Positions 41,439 through 51,135 of a DNA stretch of 64,000 nucleotides are shown here, piece after piece. A model generated the notes under the pieces. It searched no databases. It saw only the letters and a list, made by a program, of their open reading frames with translations, and was not told the origin of the DNA. Position 1 is the stretch's first letter. Each line of letters begins with the position of its first letter. Source of the DNA: Nitrospinae bacterium AH_259_B05_G02_I21 (GTDB taxonomy: Bacteria > JADFOP01); the NCBI GenBank assembly GCA_027717595.1, contig JALLOF010000006.1, positions 17,319-81,318 on the forward strand, in the 5' to 3' direction. The position numbers and the translations under genes are program-made.

Positions 41439-43700
41439 TCAGGCTTCAGCCGGAAGCTCGATGACGACCCTCGTACCTCGCGGGGCGTTGTCCTCGATAC
41501 GGATGTATCCGCTGTGGTCCGCAATTATTCTGTTCACGATGGCCAACCCCAGGCCCGTGCCGTCTCGCTTGGTCGAGAAATAGGGCAGGAAGAGCTTGTC
41601 CTTGTCCTCGGGGGCCACGCCGACCCCCTCGTCGGCGACCTCGATGAGCACGGCGTTGATCGTGGTGTCGTAGCTAGTTGAGATGGCAATGCGGCCGCCG
41701 TTGCCCATTGCTTCCACGGCGTTATCAATGAGATTGGTGAAGACGCGCTTCATCTGCTCGTTGTCGACGTTGATGGTCGGCACGTCTGAGGCGAAGTTTT
41801 GGTCGATGGTCAGGTCTCGGTGGGAGGTCCGATACAGGGTGATGCTCTCTTCAATGACGCGGTGGATGTCGCTCGGCACTAGTTGAACCTCGGGCATGCG
41901 GGCGAAACGGGAGAACTCGTCCACAAGGCGCTTGAGGCCCTCCACCTCGGTCACGATGGTCTGGATGCTCGGCTCCAAAATGGTGCCCAGGCCCTTGGTG
42001 CCTCGGCGGTACTTTTTGAGCACGCGCTCGGCAGAGAGCTGGATGGGGGTCAGCGGATTCTTGATCTCGTGGGCGATGCGCCGGGCAACCTCCTGCCAGG
42101 CGGCGGCCCGTTGGGCCTTGATGAGCTCGGTCAGGTCTTCAAAGACGACCAAGACTCCGAGGGGGTTGTTGTCGGCATCGCTCAGAGCTGTGATGTTAAT
42201 CACCAGGGTCAAGACCTGGCCCCCCACGGTCACGTGCACCTGGTTAGAGCGGTGGCGGCGGGAGTCCTGCTCGACTTGGGCGACGGCTTCGGCAAAGGGC
42301 GTCAATCCGAGCTCCTTGAATGTCTCATCGTAGGGCCGACCGATGGCCCCCTCCTCCTCGATCTGGAGCATGCGCTGGGCGGCCATATTGATGGTCGAGA
42401 CCGCCCCGTGTTGGTCAATCGATATGACGCCCGTTTTGATGTTCTGCAAGATGGTCTCGATGTAGCCTCGCCGCTCGTCCAGCTCCACGTTGCTCGATCG
42501 CAGATTTTCGGCCGCCTGCTCGAGGTCCCCCTTGCTGGCTTTGAGGTCGTAGGTCATTTTATTGAAGGAGTCAACGAGCATGCCAATCTCATCGTCGGCC
42601 TTAACGTCGATATGAAAATCGAGATTGCCCTGAGCGATGGCATGGGTTCCTTCTGCCAACACCTGGATGGGGATCGTGATGCCTCTGGCGAGGTAAAAAG
42701 CAAACCATATGGCGCAGAAGATGATAAGGAGCGCAAAGAGGAGAAAGAGGATGATATAGTGAGCCTTGATGGGCTTCTTGAAGACCTTGATTTGCTTGTA
42801 CTCGTCAAAAGCGGTGGTGATTCCTTTGAGCCGCCCGACGAGGCTCTCCGGCATGTAGCTTGTCGCCACAACCAGCCCAACGAGCTTCCCGCCTGCTCCG
42901 TCTGCAAAGACGGGCGCAACGGCGCGGATGACCTCACCCTTCTTGAGCGGCTCGGCGAACACGGCCCCGCCGCCACGGTGGGCTTTTTCGGAGATCTCAG
43001 CTTTCAGCCCCCCTGAGAGCAGGTTCACCTTGATATCACCATTCTGGACGCTGGCTATGTTGAAGCGATTTGGCCCGAAGACCTGGAGGGCATCGATCTG
43101 CAGGTCTTCCCGAGCGGTGGCCAACATAGGCCAAAGCTTCGCCTCCCCCCCATCAGCCAAAAGACCTCTGCCAGCCAAGTCCTCGGCCATCTCTTGCGCC
43201 TTGAGAATGGTCTTTCGCTCGAGCGAGTGATAATACGTCTTTGCGACGGCCATCGATTCTTCCAGGGAGCGTTCGACCTGGATGCTGAACCAGGTCTCAA
43301 TGGAGCTGGTGATGATTCCGCTGGCCACCAAGAAGAGAGCTACCGAGGGGACGAGGGCCAGGCCGACGAAGGCTAGGACCAGCTTGGTTTTGAACTTGCT
43401 CCCGATGATTTTGCCCTTGCGCTCGAAATAGAGCTTGACGAGGTTTCGCAAGATAACGAGCACGAGAGCAATGAGAGCGATGATGTTGAGGTTGACGAGG
43501 GCGAAAACCAAGACATTGTTTGCAAACGGCGATGGGACCCCCATATCGAGCACATAGCTTTCAAGGGCGGTCATGAGCAGAAAGAGGAGCGCAACGCTGA
43601 TAATGATCCGCCTGGTGCGTCGCCGGCGCCTCAGGCGCTCGAGCTCGGGGCTCGGGTGCCGGGGGCTTTCCGTGGCGGGGGATGGCGGGGTGTTCGTCAT
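41439..43700 (-). CDS. NtrY-like sensor histidine kinase
   Basis: A 753-aa membrane kinase. Transmembrane segments lie near 32-52, 65-86, 108-130 and about 305-330, with a periplasmic loop (about 130-300) between the last two. A HAMP linker follows (about 330-385), then a PAS domain (about 400-510), a HisKA dimerisation domain with the phosphorylated His in RIAHEIKNPLTPIQLSAERV near 530-550, and an ATPase domain with GVGVAPEDK and GTGLGLAIV. The architecture matches NtrY. It lies 23 bases upstream of the response regulator-LpxC fusion, so it should phosphorylate that receiver. Its stimulus is unknown. Confidence 0.93.
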   Translation of the reverse strand: MTNTPPSPATESPRHPSPELERLRRRRRTRRIIISVALLFLLMTALESYVLDMGVPSPFANNVLVFALVNLNIIALIALVLVILRNLVKLYFERKGKIIGSKFKTKLVLAFVGLALVPSVALFLVASGIITSSIETWFSIQVERSLEESMAVAKTYYHSLERKTILKAQEMAEDLAGRGLLADGGEAKLWPMLATAREDLQIDALQVFGPNRFNIASVQNGDIKVNLLSGGLKAEISEKAHRGGGAVFAEPLKKGEVIRAVAPVFADGAGGKLVGLVVATSYMPESLVGRLKGITTAFDEYKQIKVFKKPIKAHYIILFLLFALLIIFCAIWFAFYLARGITIPIQVLAEGTHAIAQGNLDFHIDVKADDEIGMLVDSFNKMTYDLKASKGDLEQAAENLRSSNVELDERRGYIETILQNIKTGVISIDQHGAVSTINMAAQRMLQIEEEGAIGRPYDETFKELGLTPFAEAVAQVEQDSRRHRSNQVHVTVGGQVLTLVINITALSDADNNPLGVLVVFEDLTELIKAQRAAAWQEVARRIAHEIKNPLTPIQLSAERVLKKYRRGTKGLGTILEPSIQTIVTEVEGLKRLVDEFSRFARMPEVQLVPSDIHRVIEESITLYRTSHRDLTIDQNFASDVPTINVDNEQMKRVFTNLIDNAVEAMGNGGRIAISTSYDTTINAVLIEVADEGVGVAPEDKDKLFLPYFSTKRDGTGLGLAIVNRIIADHSGYIRIEDNAPRGTRVVIELPAEA

Positions 43701-44347
43701 GGAGCACGCTCGGACGGCGGAGTGGACGAACCTGAAGCGTTGGAGGAGACCAGATCCTCGAGCGCGAACAGTTCAGACTGTTTCCACCCGGTCCTGACCT
43801 TGAACGAAGAGATGAAAAGCAGCACAGATTTCAATGCGGAACGGGACTGGTCTGTTTTAACCATCGCGCGGACCCTCACGTAATACTTCTGTTTGGGATC
43901 AAGGTCCGCGACGCTCACCAGGGGCAGGACCTCCACGGGGGTGACCCACTTCTTCACCTCCTCGAGGTCTTTTGAGGTTCGCCTCCATGAGGCTGAGTTT
44001 CCCTTTTGTGCCACTTGAAACTCGCTGGTCAAGGAGTTGAACGTCACAACCCGCTCTAGGGCTTTCGAGGCGATGGATTCGTCGGCCCACAACGGCTTCT
44101 TGCTCCAAAGCTCGATCTCATACGAGAATGTCGCCGGGATGCCGCTCGTGAGGGTCTCGGTGAGGGTCTTCGAGAACCCCCCAAGCAGGCGCGTCGAGAC
44201 GCACACTTTGCCATCCAATTTCACAACTTTCAGGGGTTCAAGGGAAGAATCGGCAGCCCCCTCGCTTGGTACGGCCAGAAGGAGTATTCCAGCCACGACC
44301 ACGGCCGCAAACTTCCAGCCGAGCCCCGTGTGGTCGGCCTGAGGCAT
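43697..44347 (-). CDS. DUF4390 family secreted protein
   Basis: About 216 aa with an N-terminal signal segment (FAAVVVAGILLLAVP) and a DUF4390-type body, including VSTRLLGGFSKTLTETL, PATFSYEIELWSKK and PKQKYYVRVRAMV. DUF4390 genes commonly precede ntrY/ntrX-type kinases, as here: the gene overlaps the kinase start by 4 bases. A periplasmic role as accessory to the kinase is an inference. ATG 44347 is taken; GTG 44353 has a better-spaced AGGG and may be used, and the frame is open to 44443. Confidence 0.82.
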   Translation of the reverse strand: MPQADHTGLGWKFAAVVVAGILLLAVPSEGAADSSLEPLKVVKLDGKVCVSTRLLGGFSKTLTETLTSGIPATFSYEIELWSKKPLWADESIASKALERVVTFNSLTSEFQVAQKGNSASWRRTSKDLEEVKKWVTPVEVLPLVSVADLDPKQKYYVRVRAMVKTDQSRSALKSVLLFISSFKVRTGWKQSELFALEDLVSSNASGSSTPPSERAP

Positions 44348-44508
44348 GGTCACAGAGGTATCCCTTATCTCCGGCGATAGATCAACCCTAGCAGTGTGGC
44401 CTCGTATCGGCCGACATTCTAGCAAATCCCAAGCAAAAAGCAAGGGGAAAAGGAGGAAGTGAAAGAGCCAGGTGCCCTTTTTTCAAAGGGTTGCTTCCCT
44501 ACCCATCA

Positions 44509-47133
44509 TTATTCGTTCGAGAGGAGGCGCTTGAGGGCGGCTAGGAGGTTCAAGGCTTCGATGGGAGAGATGACCTCGGGGTCTATTCCCTTAAGCGCTT
44601 CAGCCAGCTTGGCCTCCGCAGGCTTAAGAAGAGGGAGCTGGCCCGTCTCGGTTTGGACGTCGGAAGAAGCAAGGGGGGGACGTCCCTGCACGTCAATTTC
44701 CTTGGCCTCCAGGCGGGAGAGCACGTCCTTGGCACGCTCGAGGACGGGCCTGGGTAGACCGGCGAGCCGAGCCACCTGGATGCCGTAGCTTTTATCGGTC
44801 CCACCGGGGACAATTTTCCGCAAGAAGACGACCTGGTCAGCCCATTCCCGAACGGCGATGTTGTAGTTCTTGACCCCGGGAAGAAGGCGGGCCAGGTCGG
44901 TGAGCTCGTGGTAATGGGTGGCAAAGAGTGTTCTCGCCCTGAGATGCGGCTGGTTGTGTAGGTGCTCGACGACGGCCCAGGCGATCGAAAGTCCATCGAA
45001 CGTGCTCGTGCCCCGCCCTATCTCGTCCAAGATGATGAGGCTCCTCGGGGTCGCATTGTTCAGGATATTGGCCGTCTCGTTCATCTCGACCATGAAGGTC
45101 GATTGGCCCCTGCTCAAATAGTCCTGGGCTCCGATGCGCGTGAAAATCCGATCCACAAGACCTATGGTGGCTTCCCGGGCGGGGACAAAGCTTCCCATCT
45201 GGGCCATGAGGACTATATAGGCCACCTGCCTAAGGTACGTCGATTTGCCCGCCATGTTCGGCCCGGTGATAATCAAAATCGCGTTCTCACCACAGTCCAG
45301 CAAGGTATCATTGGGCACGAAGCGCTCCCCGAGGGGGAGCTGTTCCAAGACGGGGTGGCGACCCTCGGTGATGGCAATGACATCCTCATCGGTTAGCGTG
45401 GGTCGAGAGTAATTGAACTGCACCGAGGCCTCGGCCAGGGAGCTGAGCACATCGAGGAGGGCCACCCGCTCAGCCGCCCGTTGCAACCGGACGGTTTCGG
45501 CCTTCACCTCCTCGCGGGCCTGGATAAAGAGCTCGTACTCCAAAGCCTTCGACCGCTCCTCGGCTCCCAGGACCTTGGCTTCGAATTCTTTCAGCTCGGG
45601 GGTGATGTAGCGCTCGGCTGCGACCAGGGTTTGTTTTCGGATGTAGTTGTCGGGCACGAGGTCGTGGTACTTCTTGGTCACCTCCAGGTAATAGCCGAAG
45701 ACTTTATTGTAGCCGACCTTGAGGGTGGGGATGCCCGTACGGCGGCGCTCTTCGGCCTCGAGCCGAGCGATGGTCCCCTTCCCTTCCCGGCCGATCCGTC
45801 GCAACTCGTCGAGCTCCGCATCGAAGCCGCTCTTTATAATCCCGCCTTCGCCCAGCGTGAGCGGGGGGTCATCCTCGATCGCCTCTTCGATGGTTGAGGC
45901 CACATCGTCGCAATCGTCCCACGCCCCGCGGATATCCTCGAGCAGGGGGGCGTCCGTCCCCTCCAGGGCCTCGGCCAGCAGCGGGAGCTGGCGGCACGAG
46001 CGCTGAAGCGCAACCAGGTCGCGGGCCGAGGCCGTCCCGAGGCTCACGCGGCTCACCACCCGCTCGATATCCCCGACCGCGCCCAACGCCTCCCTGAGCG
46101 CCTCTCGCTTCCCGTGGTCGTTGACAAAAGTCTCCACGGCTTCAAATCGCTGCTCGATGGGCTCTCGCTCGATCAGGGGCTGGAGCACCCATTGCTTCAG
46201 GAGCCGCCCCCCCATCGGTGTGACCGTCCGATCAAGTACGCCCAGTAGGCCCTTCGCCTGCGTCCCATCGAGGCTTTCGACCAGCTCGAGGTTCCGCACC
46301 GTCACCCTATCGAGCATCATCGCCGTTCCGAGGGGCGAGAAGCTGATGCGGTTGATGTGCCCGAGGGGGGATTTCTGGGTCTCGTGGAGGTAGTGGAGGA
46401 GAGCTCCGGCCGCTCTCGTCGCAAGCGGGGCCTCCGTGAGGCCGAAGCCGTCAAGGGAGTGGGTGCCGAGTTGCTCAAGGAGGGTCTTCGTCGCATGCTC
46501 CAGAGCGTAGGCCCACTCATGGTAGGGGTGGAGGACGGGCTGCCACTCCGGCCCGCTTTCCAGGAAGGCGAGCTCCGAAAAAGCCTCCGTGCTTCCCTCT
46601 GGGAGCAATACCTCCTTGGGGGCGTGGCGGAAACATTCGTCCTGGAGGGCCGAGTCCCACCGGTCGGCTCTAATCTCCGTGGCTTTGAACTCTCCCGTGG
46701 AGAGATCGAGCACCGCAAGGCCCGCCCCGTCGGCCGAGGGGTAGATGCTTCCCACGTACTGGTTGTCCTTGGCGGCCAAGGCGTCTTCGTCGGTCAGGGT
46801 CCCCGGCGTTATGACCCGGACCACCTCACGCCTAACGAGCCCTTCGGCTTTCGCCGGGTCCTCCACCTGCTCGCATATCGCCACGCGATGGCCCGCCTCG
46901 ACCAGCTTGGCCAGGTATTCCTTGGCGGCGTGGTGGGGGACGCCGGCCATTGGGACCGGATGGGCTCGGCCCTTGTGGCGCGCGGTGAGCGTGATGTCCA
47001 ACACCCGGGCGGCGACCTCGGCGTCCTCGTAGAACATCTCGTAAAAATCACCCATGCGGAAGAAGAGGATGCAGTCGGGATGCTGCTGTTTGAGGGCAGC
47101 GTACTGTCGCATCATGGGAGTGTCTTGGGCCAT
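44509..47133 (-). CDS. mutS: DNA mismatch repair protein MutS
   Basis: An 874-aa mismatch recognition ATPase. The N-terminal mismatch-binding Phe-x-Glu is in GDFYEMFYEDAE near 27-38. The connector, core and clamp domains follow, then the ATPase with Walker A GPNMAGKSTYLRQV near 630-643, ILDEIGRGTSTFDGLS and the Walker B region. A helix-turn-helix tail ends the protein. Length is normal. It is divergent from comEC and lies downstream of no visible mutL. The 65 bases between its stop and the DUF4390 frame hold no gene. Confidence 0.97.
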   Translation of the reverse strand: MAQDTPMMRQYAALKQQHPDCILFFRMGDFYEMFYEDAEVAARVLDITLTARHKGRAHPVPMAGVPHHAAKEYLAKLVEAGHRVAICEQVEDPAKAEGLVRREVVRVITPGTLTDEDALAAKDNQYVGSIYPSADGAGLAVLDLSTGEFKATEIRADRWDSALQDECFRHAPKEVLLPEGSTEAFSELAFLESGPEWQPVLHPYHEWAYALEHATKTLLEQLGTHSLDGFGLTEAPLATRAAGALLHYLHETQKSPLGHINRISFSPLGTAMMLDRVTVRNLELVESLDGTQAKGLLGVLDRTVTPMGGRLLKQWVLQPLIEREPIEQRFEAVETFVNDHGKREALREALGAVGDIERVVSRVSLGTASARDLVALQRSCRQLPLLAEALEGTDAPLLEDIRGAWDDCDDVASTIEEAIEDDPPLTLGEGGIIKSGFDAELDELRRIGREGKGTIARLEAEERRRTGIPTLKVGYNKVFGYYLEVTKKYHDLVPDNYIRKQTLVAAERYITPELKEFEAKVLGAEERSKALEYELFIQAREEVKAETVRLQRAAERVALLDVLSSLAEASVQFNYSRPTLTDEDVIAITEGRHPVLEQLPLGERFVPNDTLLDCGENAILIITGPNMAGKSTYLRQVAYIVLMAQMGSFVPAREATIGLVDRIFTRIGAQDYLSRGQSTFMVEMNETANILNNATPRSLIILDEIGRGTSTFDGLSIAWAVVEHLHNQPHLRARTLFATHYHELTDLARLLPGVKNYNIAVREWADQVVFLRKIVPGGTDKSYGIQVARLAGLPRPVLERAKDVLSRLEAKEIDVQGRPPLASSDVQTETGQLPLLKPAEAKLAEALKGIDPEVISPIEALNLLAALKRLLSNE

Positions 47134-47444
47134 GACGGAACTCTCAGAAGCCTTTGATAACTCTATTGGAAATGCGTTTTTAGGGGCTGGGGCTCCATGC
47201 CCATGCTAGCACATCCTCCAAGGCTGGCCAAGGGGATTGGAAAACGGGCCGGGCCCACGCCACATTGCTTAGACGCCTTCGAGACCCTATCGATTACAAA
47301 ACTCTCCCGGCGCCGAAAGCTTATCCCCTCGTCACGCGTCTAAGAAGAGAGCACCTTCAAATCCCAAAGGGCGGCCGGGTGTCGCTCGATATAGAAATCC
47401 ACGACGGTCAAATGCGCCCATCCCAAAGCACCACGGTGCGTGAG

Positions 47445-49967
47445 ATGGGGGAAGCCCGCAAGCGGCTGGGTCGCCTTCACTTTCTCGCAAGCACCTGGCT
47501 ATACCAACACCTTACGATTGCCGGTCTCGGGGCATACCTCGCAGGATACAGCCTCGCCTCCTTGGCCTCGTCGTGGACGGAAGGCGCTATCCTGATGGTC
47601 CTTGTCGGGAGCGGCCTCGCGGCCGGATGGTGGGCCGGCCTGCCCCGTACGGCATTGTTTATTTCGGCTGCCCTGGGTGTCACGGGAATCGCCGCGGCCT
47701 GGTCTCCGCCCCGCCCTCCCCCGCCCCATCACCTTGTGCATCACATTTCCCGGGCAGAGACGATTCTGGAAGGCTGGGTGGCCGAGGAGCCGGCACCCGG
47801 CAGGGGGAGGCTGCGGGTCCGCCTGCGTGCGGAATGGTTGGGCGGTGGTCGCGTCCGCCGGCCGGTCACGGGCGATTGCCTCGTCGAGGTACCCTCACGC
47901 GTTGCTCCCCTCTCCTACGGCCAGCGGGTCCGCCTGGGGGGCCTTCTCCTGTCGCGACCAGATGGGTACGCCAACCCGGGAGGCTTCGACTACAGGGCAT
48001 TTCTGGCCCGACGGGGCATCTACGTGGTCGGGCGCCTCCCGGCGGGAGGAGAGCTTGAGGTCCTCCCGGGCATGCACCCTAAGGCCTCATCCATCAGATT
48101 GCATATCAGCCGATGGCGGACACGGATGCTCGACGCCGTGGGCCGGGCGCTTCCAGGTGATGCGGGGGCTGTGCTTCAGGCAATCGTCTTGGGAGCCAGG
48201 GAACGGCTGTCGCCGGACATCCGCAAGCAGTTTCACCGCACGGGGACGGCACATCTGTTGGCCATCTCCGGGCTGCACGTAGGTTTCGTCGCCATAGCGG
48301 CCTTTTGGACCCTTCGGGCGCTATTGAGAACCGCTATGCGCCTCACCCCTGATGTATTCGGTTTCCGCTTGGCCCCTTCGCGGTGGGCCGCAGTTGGAAC
48401 GGCCCCGGCAGTCCTCTTCTATGCCGCCTTGGTTGGGGGGCGCGTCGCCACCATTCGGGCCTCAATCATGATTCTCGTCTATCTCGCCGCACGCGTCTGC
48501 CGGAAGCCCCGAAACGGCCTTCACGCCCTCGCCCTGGCGGGCATCCTGATCCTTGGATGGGACCCCCATGCGATGGGCGAGGTTAGCTTCCAGCTCTCCT
48601 TCGCAGCCGTTGCAGCCATCTTGCTGGCGCTGCGGGCGACGGAGCGACCCGATGCCGACCCCCTCTTGGCTGGAGAAAGGACGATATTTAAGCGTCTCTC
48701 TCGGCGCATCTGGATGAGTATTCTCATCTCGCTCGTGGCGTCGCTCGCCACGTGGCCACTGATCGCCAAGACCTTCCACCGGGTCTCCCTGGTCGGCCCC
48801 CTGGCAAACGCCCTTGTGATCCCTCTGGCGTCGCTCACCATCCCGCTGGGGCTGGTGGCCGCATTGAGTTCGCTGGTGTTTCCAGCCACCACCCAGCTCC
48901 TCTTGGCCCCCGCGGGCTGGGGAGCTTCGTTGCTCTTGGCAATGTTACGGACCATGGCCCGCGTTCCTTACGCAAGCCTGGTGATCGGGGCTCCACCGGG
49001 GGCCGCCCTCATCGCCTACTACGCCCTGTTGACGTGCCTGCTGGTCTGGCCACGGGCGCGGCGGCGAGGAATCGTCACCCTGGCCGCCGGGATGGTGATA
49101 ATGGGAGTGACTGCGGCGGCAGCGGTCCAACACCATCACGGCGCCGGCCGCCTGGCCGTCATCACACTCGATGCGGGGCGGACCCAGGCCATTCTCCTTA
49201 GATTGCCCGATAAGAGAACGCTGCTGTGGTTCGGAGCGCCTCCGGGCTTTTCCTATTCCGTTGCTCGGCGGATCGTGGTCCGAGCGCTCCTTGACCAGCG
49301 GATCGGGAGCCTCCATGGGCTGATTGCCGCCAACGCCACTCGAGCGACGGCGAGCGGCCTCGCCACCCTGGCAAGCTCCATCAAGGTGCACGAGTTCTGG
49401 GCCGCCCCTGCTCTTGATGGGACCTGGCCGCCCCACTTGCGCAAGATCATCGAGAAGACAGGCCTTTCCGTCCGGGCTCTTCGGGCGGGATGGTCGCAGC
49501 CGTGCGGGGCTGGCTGTCGATTGCACGTCCTTTGGCCCCGCCCGGCGGGTGGGCCTCCTCCAGCGAGGAGAGCCGACGGCCCGGTCCTCCGCGTGCAATT
49601 CAACCAGAGATCTGTACTGCTGACTGGAGACAGCTCCTTCCGCGTGGAGCGTGCCCTGCTCAGCGACGCCGGGGCCCTGAGAGCTACCCTTCTTCAGGTG
49701 CCCAAGGCAGGCAGCCGCTTCGCCTCCATCGAGCCGTTTCTCGAGGCCGTCGCCCCCTCAGACGCCGTGCTCGCGGCCCGACCCCCCGCCTCGTGGGCCG
49801 AGGATGTGAAGCGCACACTCGATAGATACCACCAGCGGGGCATACGGCTATGGAGGGTCGACCGCGACGGGGCCGTTACGTGGGAGACCGACGGGACGAC
49901 GAGCTCCATCCACGCGGTCCGATTCAATGAAGGAGGCTCTCGGCGTCGTCATCCAAGTGCGGAGTGA
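47445..49967 (+). CDS. comEC: ComEC/Rec2-family DNA uptake channel with degenerate beta-lactamase-like domain
   Basis: About 840 aa. An N-terminal membrane pair with a DUF4131-type OB region (about 60-210) precedes the polytopic Competence domain (about 215-560, with HLLAISGLHVGFVAIAAF and GRVATIRASIMI), which forms the channel for single-stranded DNA. The C-terminal beta-lactamase-like domain lacks metal ligands: where HxHxDH is expected the sequence is IAANATRATASG, and the HHGS motif is KAGS (VPKAGSRFAS). LLTGDSSF keeps one Asp. The frame is open from TTG 47265; start codons at GTG 47379, ATG 47412 and ATG 47445 are possible and none has a strong ribosome site. Confidence 0.9.
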   Translation: MGEARKRLGRLHFLASTWLYQHLTIAGLGAYLAGYSLASLASSWTEGAILMVLVGSGLAAGWWAGLPRTALFISAALGVTGIAAAWSPPRPPPPHHLVHHISRAETILEGWVAEEPAPGRGRLRVRLRAEWLGGGRVRRPVTGDCLVEVPSRVAPLSYGQRVRLGGLLLSRPDGYANPGGFDYRAFLARRGIYVVGRLPAGGELEVLPGMHPKASSIRLHISRWRTRMLDAVGRALPGDAGAVLQAIVLGARERLSPDIRKQFHRTGTAHLLAISGLHVGFVAIAAFWTLRALLRTAMRLTPDVFGFRLAPSRWAAVGTAPAVLFYAALVGGRVATIRASIMILVYLAARVCRKPRNGLHALALAGILILGWDPHAMGEVSFQLSFAAVAAILLALRATERPDADPLLAGERTIFKRLSRRIWMSILISLVASLATWPLIAKTFHRVSLVGPLANALVIPLASLTIPLGLVAALSSLVFPATTQLLLAPAGWGASLLLAMLRTMARVPYASLVIGAPPGAALIAYYALLTCLLVWPRARRRGIVTLAAGMVIMGVTAAAAVQHHHGAGRLAVITLDAGRTQAILLRLPDKRTLLWFGAPPGFSYSVARRIVVRALLDQRIGSLHGLIAANATRATASGLATLASSIKVHEFWAAPALDGTWPPHLRKIIEKTGLSVRALRAGWSQPCGAGCRLHVLWPRPAGGPPPARRADGPVLRVQFNQRSVLLTGDSSFRVERALLSDAGALRATLLQVPKAGSRFASIEPFLEAVAPSDAVLAARPPASWAEDVKRTLDRYHQRGIRLWRVDRDGAVTWETDGTTSSIHAVRFNEGGSRRRHPSAE

Positions 49968-50271
49968 GGTCGTGGCCGTTCCAGATGATGTAGGCATCAT
50001 CGAAATGGGTCAGGCTCCACCAGGCCAAGGGGGGATCGGAGGAACAGTCGGGGCACGAGCCGGAGGTGTAAAAATAATTGGCGCCGATCCAGCGCTCAAG
50101 CACCTCTGCCTCAAGCACGACCGGCAGGAGGTGGCCGCAGCAAAAGGTCTTCGTTAAGACGACGACACAGCGGGGCCGAGAGGTGTCGAGGCGAGCCATC
50201 TCGCTCCTCCACTCTTCGCTCTCAACGAAGGCGGAGCGTTCCTCTTTGGTGATTTTGGGACGAGAGGCCAC
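49924..50271 (-). CDS. Hypothetical cysteine-containing protein
   Basis: A 115-aa soluble protein. The N-terminal part is charged (KITKEERSAFVESEEWRSEM). Cysteines occur in RCVVVLTKTFCCGHLLPVV and SGSCPDCSSD, a possible metal site. The end is rich in aromatic and acidic residues (WWSLTHFDDAYIIWNGHDL). No family was recognised. The gene overlaps the 3' end of comEC by 44 bases on the opposite strand, and is followed 15 bases upstream by a membrane protein in the same orientation. Confidence 0.6.
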   Translation of the reverse strand: MASRPKITKEERSAFVESEEWRSEMARLDTSRPRCVVVLTKTFCCGHLLPVVLEAEVLERWIGANYFYTSGSCPDCSSDPPLAWWSLTHFDDAYIIWNGHDLTPHLDDDAESLLH

Positions 50272-50286
50272 CGCCGCGACTCCTCT

Positions 50287-50631
50287 CTAGCTGAACGGCC
50301 TGAAGAGGATGAGCGGCAGAGTGAGGGCCCCGAGGATGTCCTCGACGAGAAGCAGCCACCGGTTCGCGTATATCCACGTAGGCCAGTAGAAATAGTAGAC
50401 GAGAAAGCTCAGCAGAACATCGGCCCCAAAGCTTCCCACCAGGCCGATGATGACGTAGGCCACCCAGCCGATCTGGGGCGAGAGCTTGAGGGTGCGCCCC
50501 AAACCAAACGCGTACAACAGGCCCGCCGAGACGCCTACAGCCACCAAGACCGCAATGTGAGGGGTGCTGAGGATGTAGAACTTAAACGGATGGGATAAGA
50601 TATCAAGCCAGGTGGGCGAAGCGCTACTCAT
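50287..50631 (-). CDS. Small integral membrane protein, function unknown
   Basis: A 114-aa protein with three or four hydrophobic segments: HIAVLVAVGVSAGLLYAFG (about 25-43), IGWVAYVIIGLVGSFGADVL (about 54-73), a short segment with FLVYYFYWPTW, and ILGALTLPLILF near the C-terminus. No motif points to an enzyme. It shares orientation with flanking small genes at 49924 and 50665, with gaps of 15 and 33 bases, so an operon is likely. Confidence 0.62.
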   Translation of the reverse strand: MSSASPTWLDILSHPFKFYILSTPHIAVLVAVGVSAGLLYAFGLGRTLKLSPQIGWVAYVIIGLVGSFGADVLLSFLVYYFYWPTWIYANRWLLLVEDILGALTLPLILFRPFS

Positions 50632-50664
50632 CGTGGCCTCGCGAACCCAAAAGAGGACCGCCCG

Positions 50665-51009
50665 TCATTTGAAGATGGCGGCTAGAAACGTTGCAAGGGA
50701 GCGGTTCAGCACCTGGCCCAACACGTAACTGGCTCCAACGCCCACGACAACAGCAAAAGCCCCGACGAGAAAAAGACCTCTCCACGGAATGGACGAGGAC
50801 GATCGGGCCTCCTCCCCCGACGGTTCGAACTCTTCGGGCTCCGGGCGATCGGGCTCTACGGCGGGCTCGTCAAGCGTCAACTCGGGAGCGGGCCGAGAAA
50901 CCAGCATAATGTGGCCGCATCCTTTGCATTGAGCTTTGATGCCCGCCGCCGGCACCTTTTCATCGGGCACCGTATACTTCGTGGCGCACTGGTCACACTG
51001 TACAATCAC
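50665..51009 (-). CDS. MJ0042-type zinc-ribbon membrane protein
   Basis: A 114-aa protein. The N-terminal zinc ribbon has two CxxC pairs: MIVQCDQCATKYTVPDEKVP and CKGCGH, as in the MJ0042/zinc-ribbon_5 family found at the N-termini of deltaproteobacterial proteins. An acidic Pro/Glu linker follows, and one C-terminal transmembrane segment is LFLVGAFAVVVGVGASYVLG (about 82-101). The function is unknown. It may anchor a regulatory zinc ribbon at the inner membrane. Confidence 0.78.
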   Translation of the reverse strand: MIVQCDQCATKYTVPDEKVPAAGIKAQCKGCGHIMLVSRPAPELTLDEPAVEPDRPEPEEFEPSGEEARSSSSIPWRGLFLVGAFAVVVGVGASYVLGQVLNRSLATFLAAIFK

Positions 51010-51135
51010 AGCCCTTAGCCTCTCTCGGGCCTCAGCGGGTCTCTGCTCGGCCTTGCGAACGCCTCTCAGGGTGGCCCCAGCATAGGAAAATTGCCCGGTG
51101 GTGTCAAATTTCCAGGGGACAAACGGAGCGGACGA

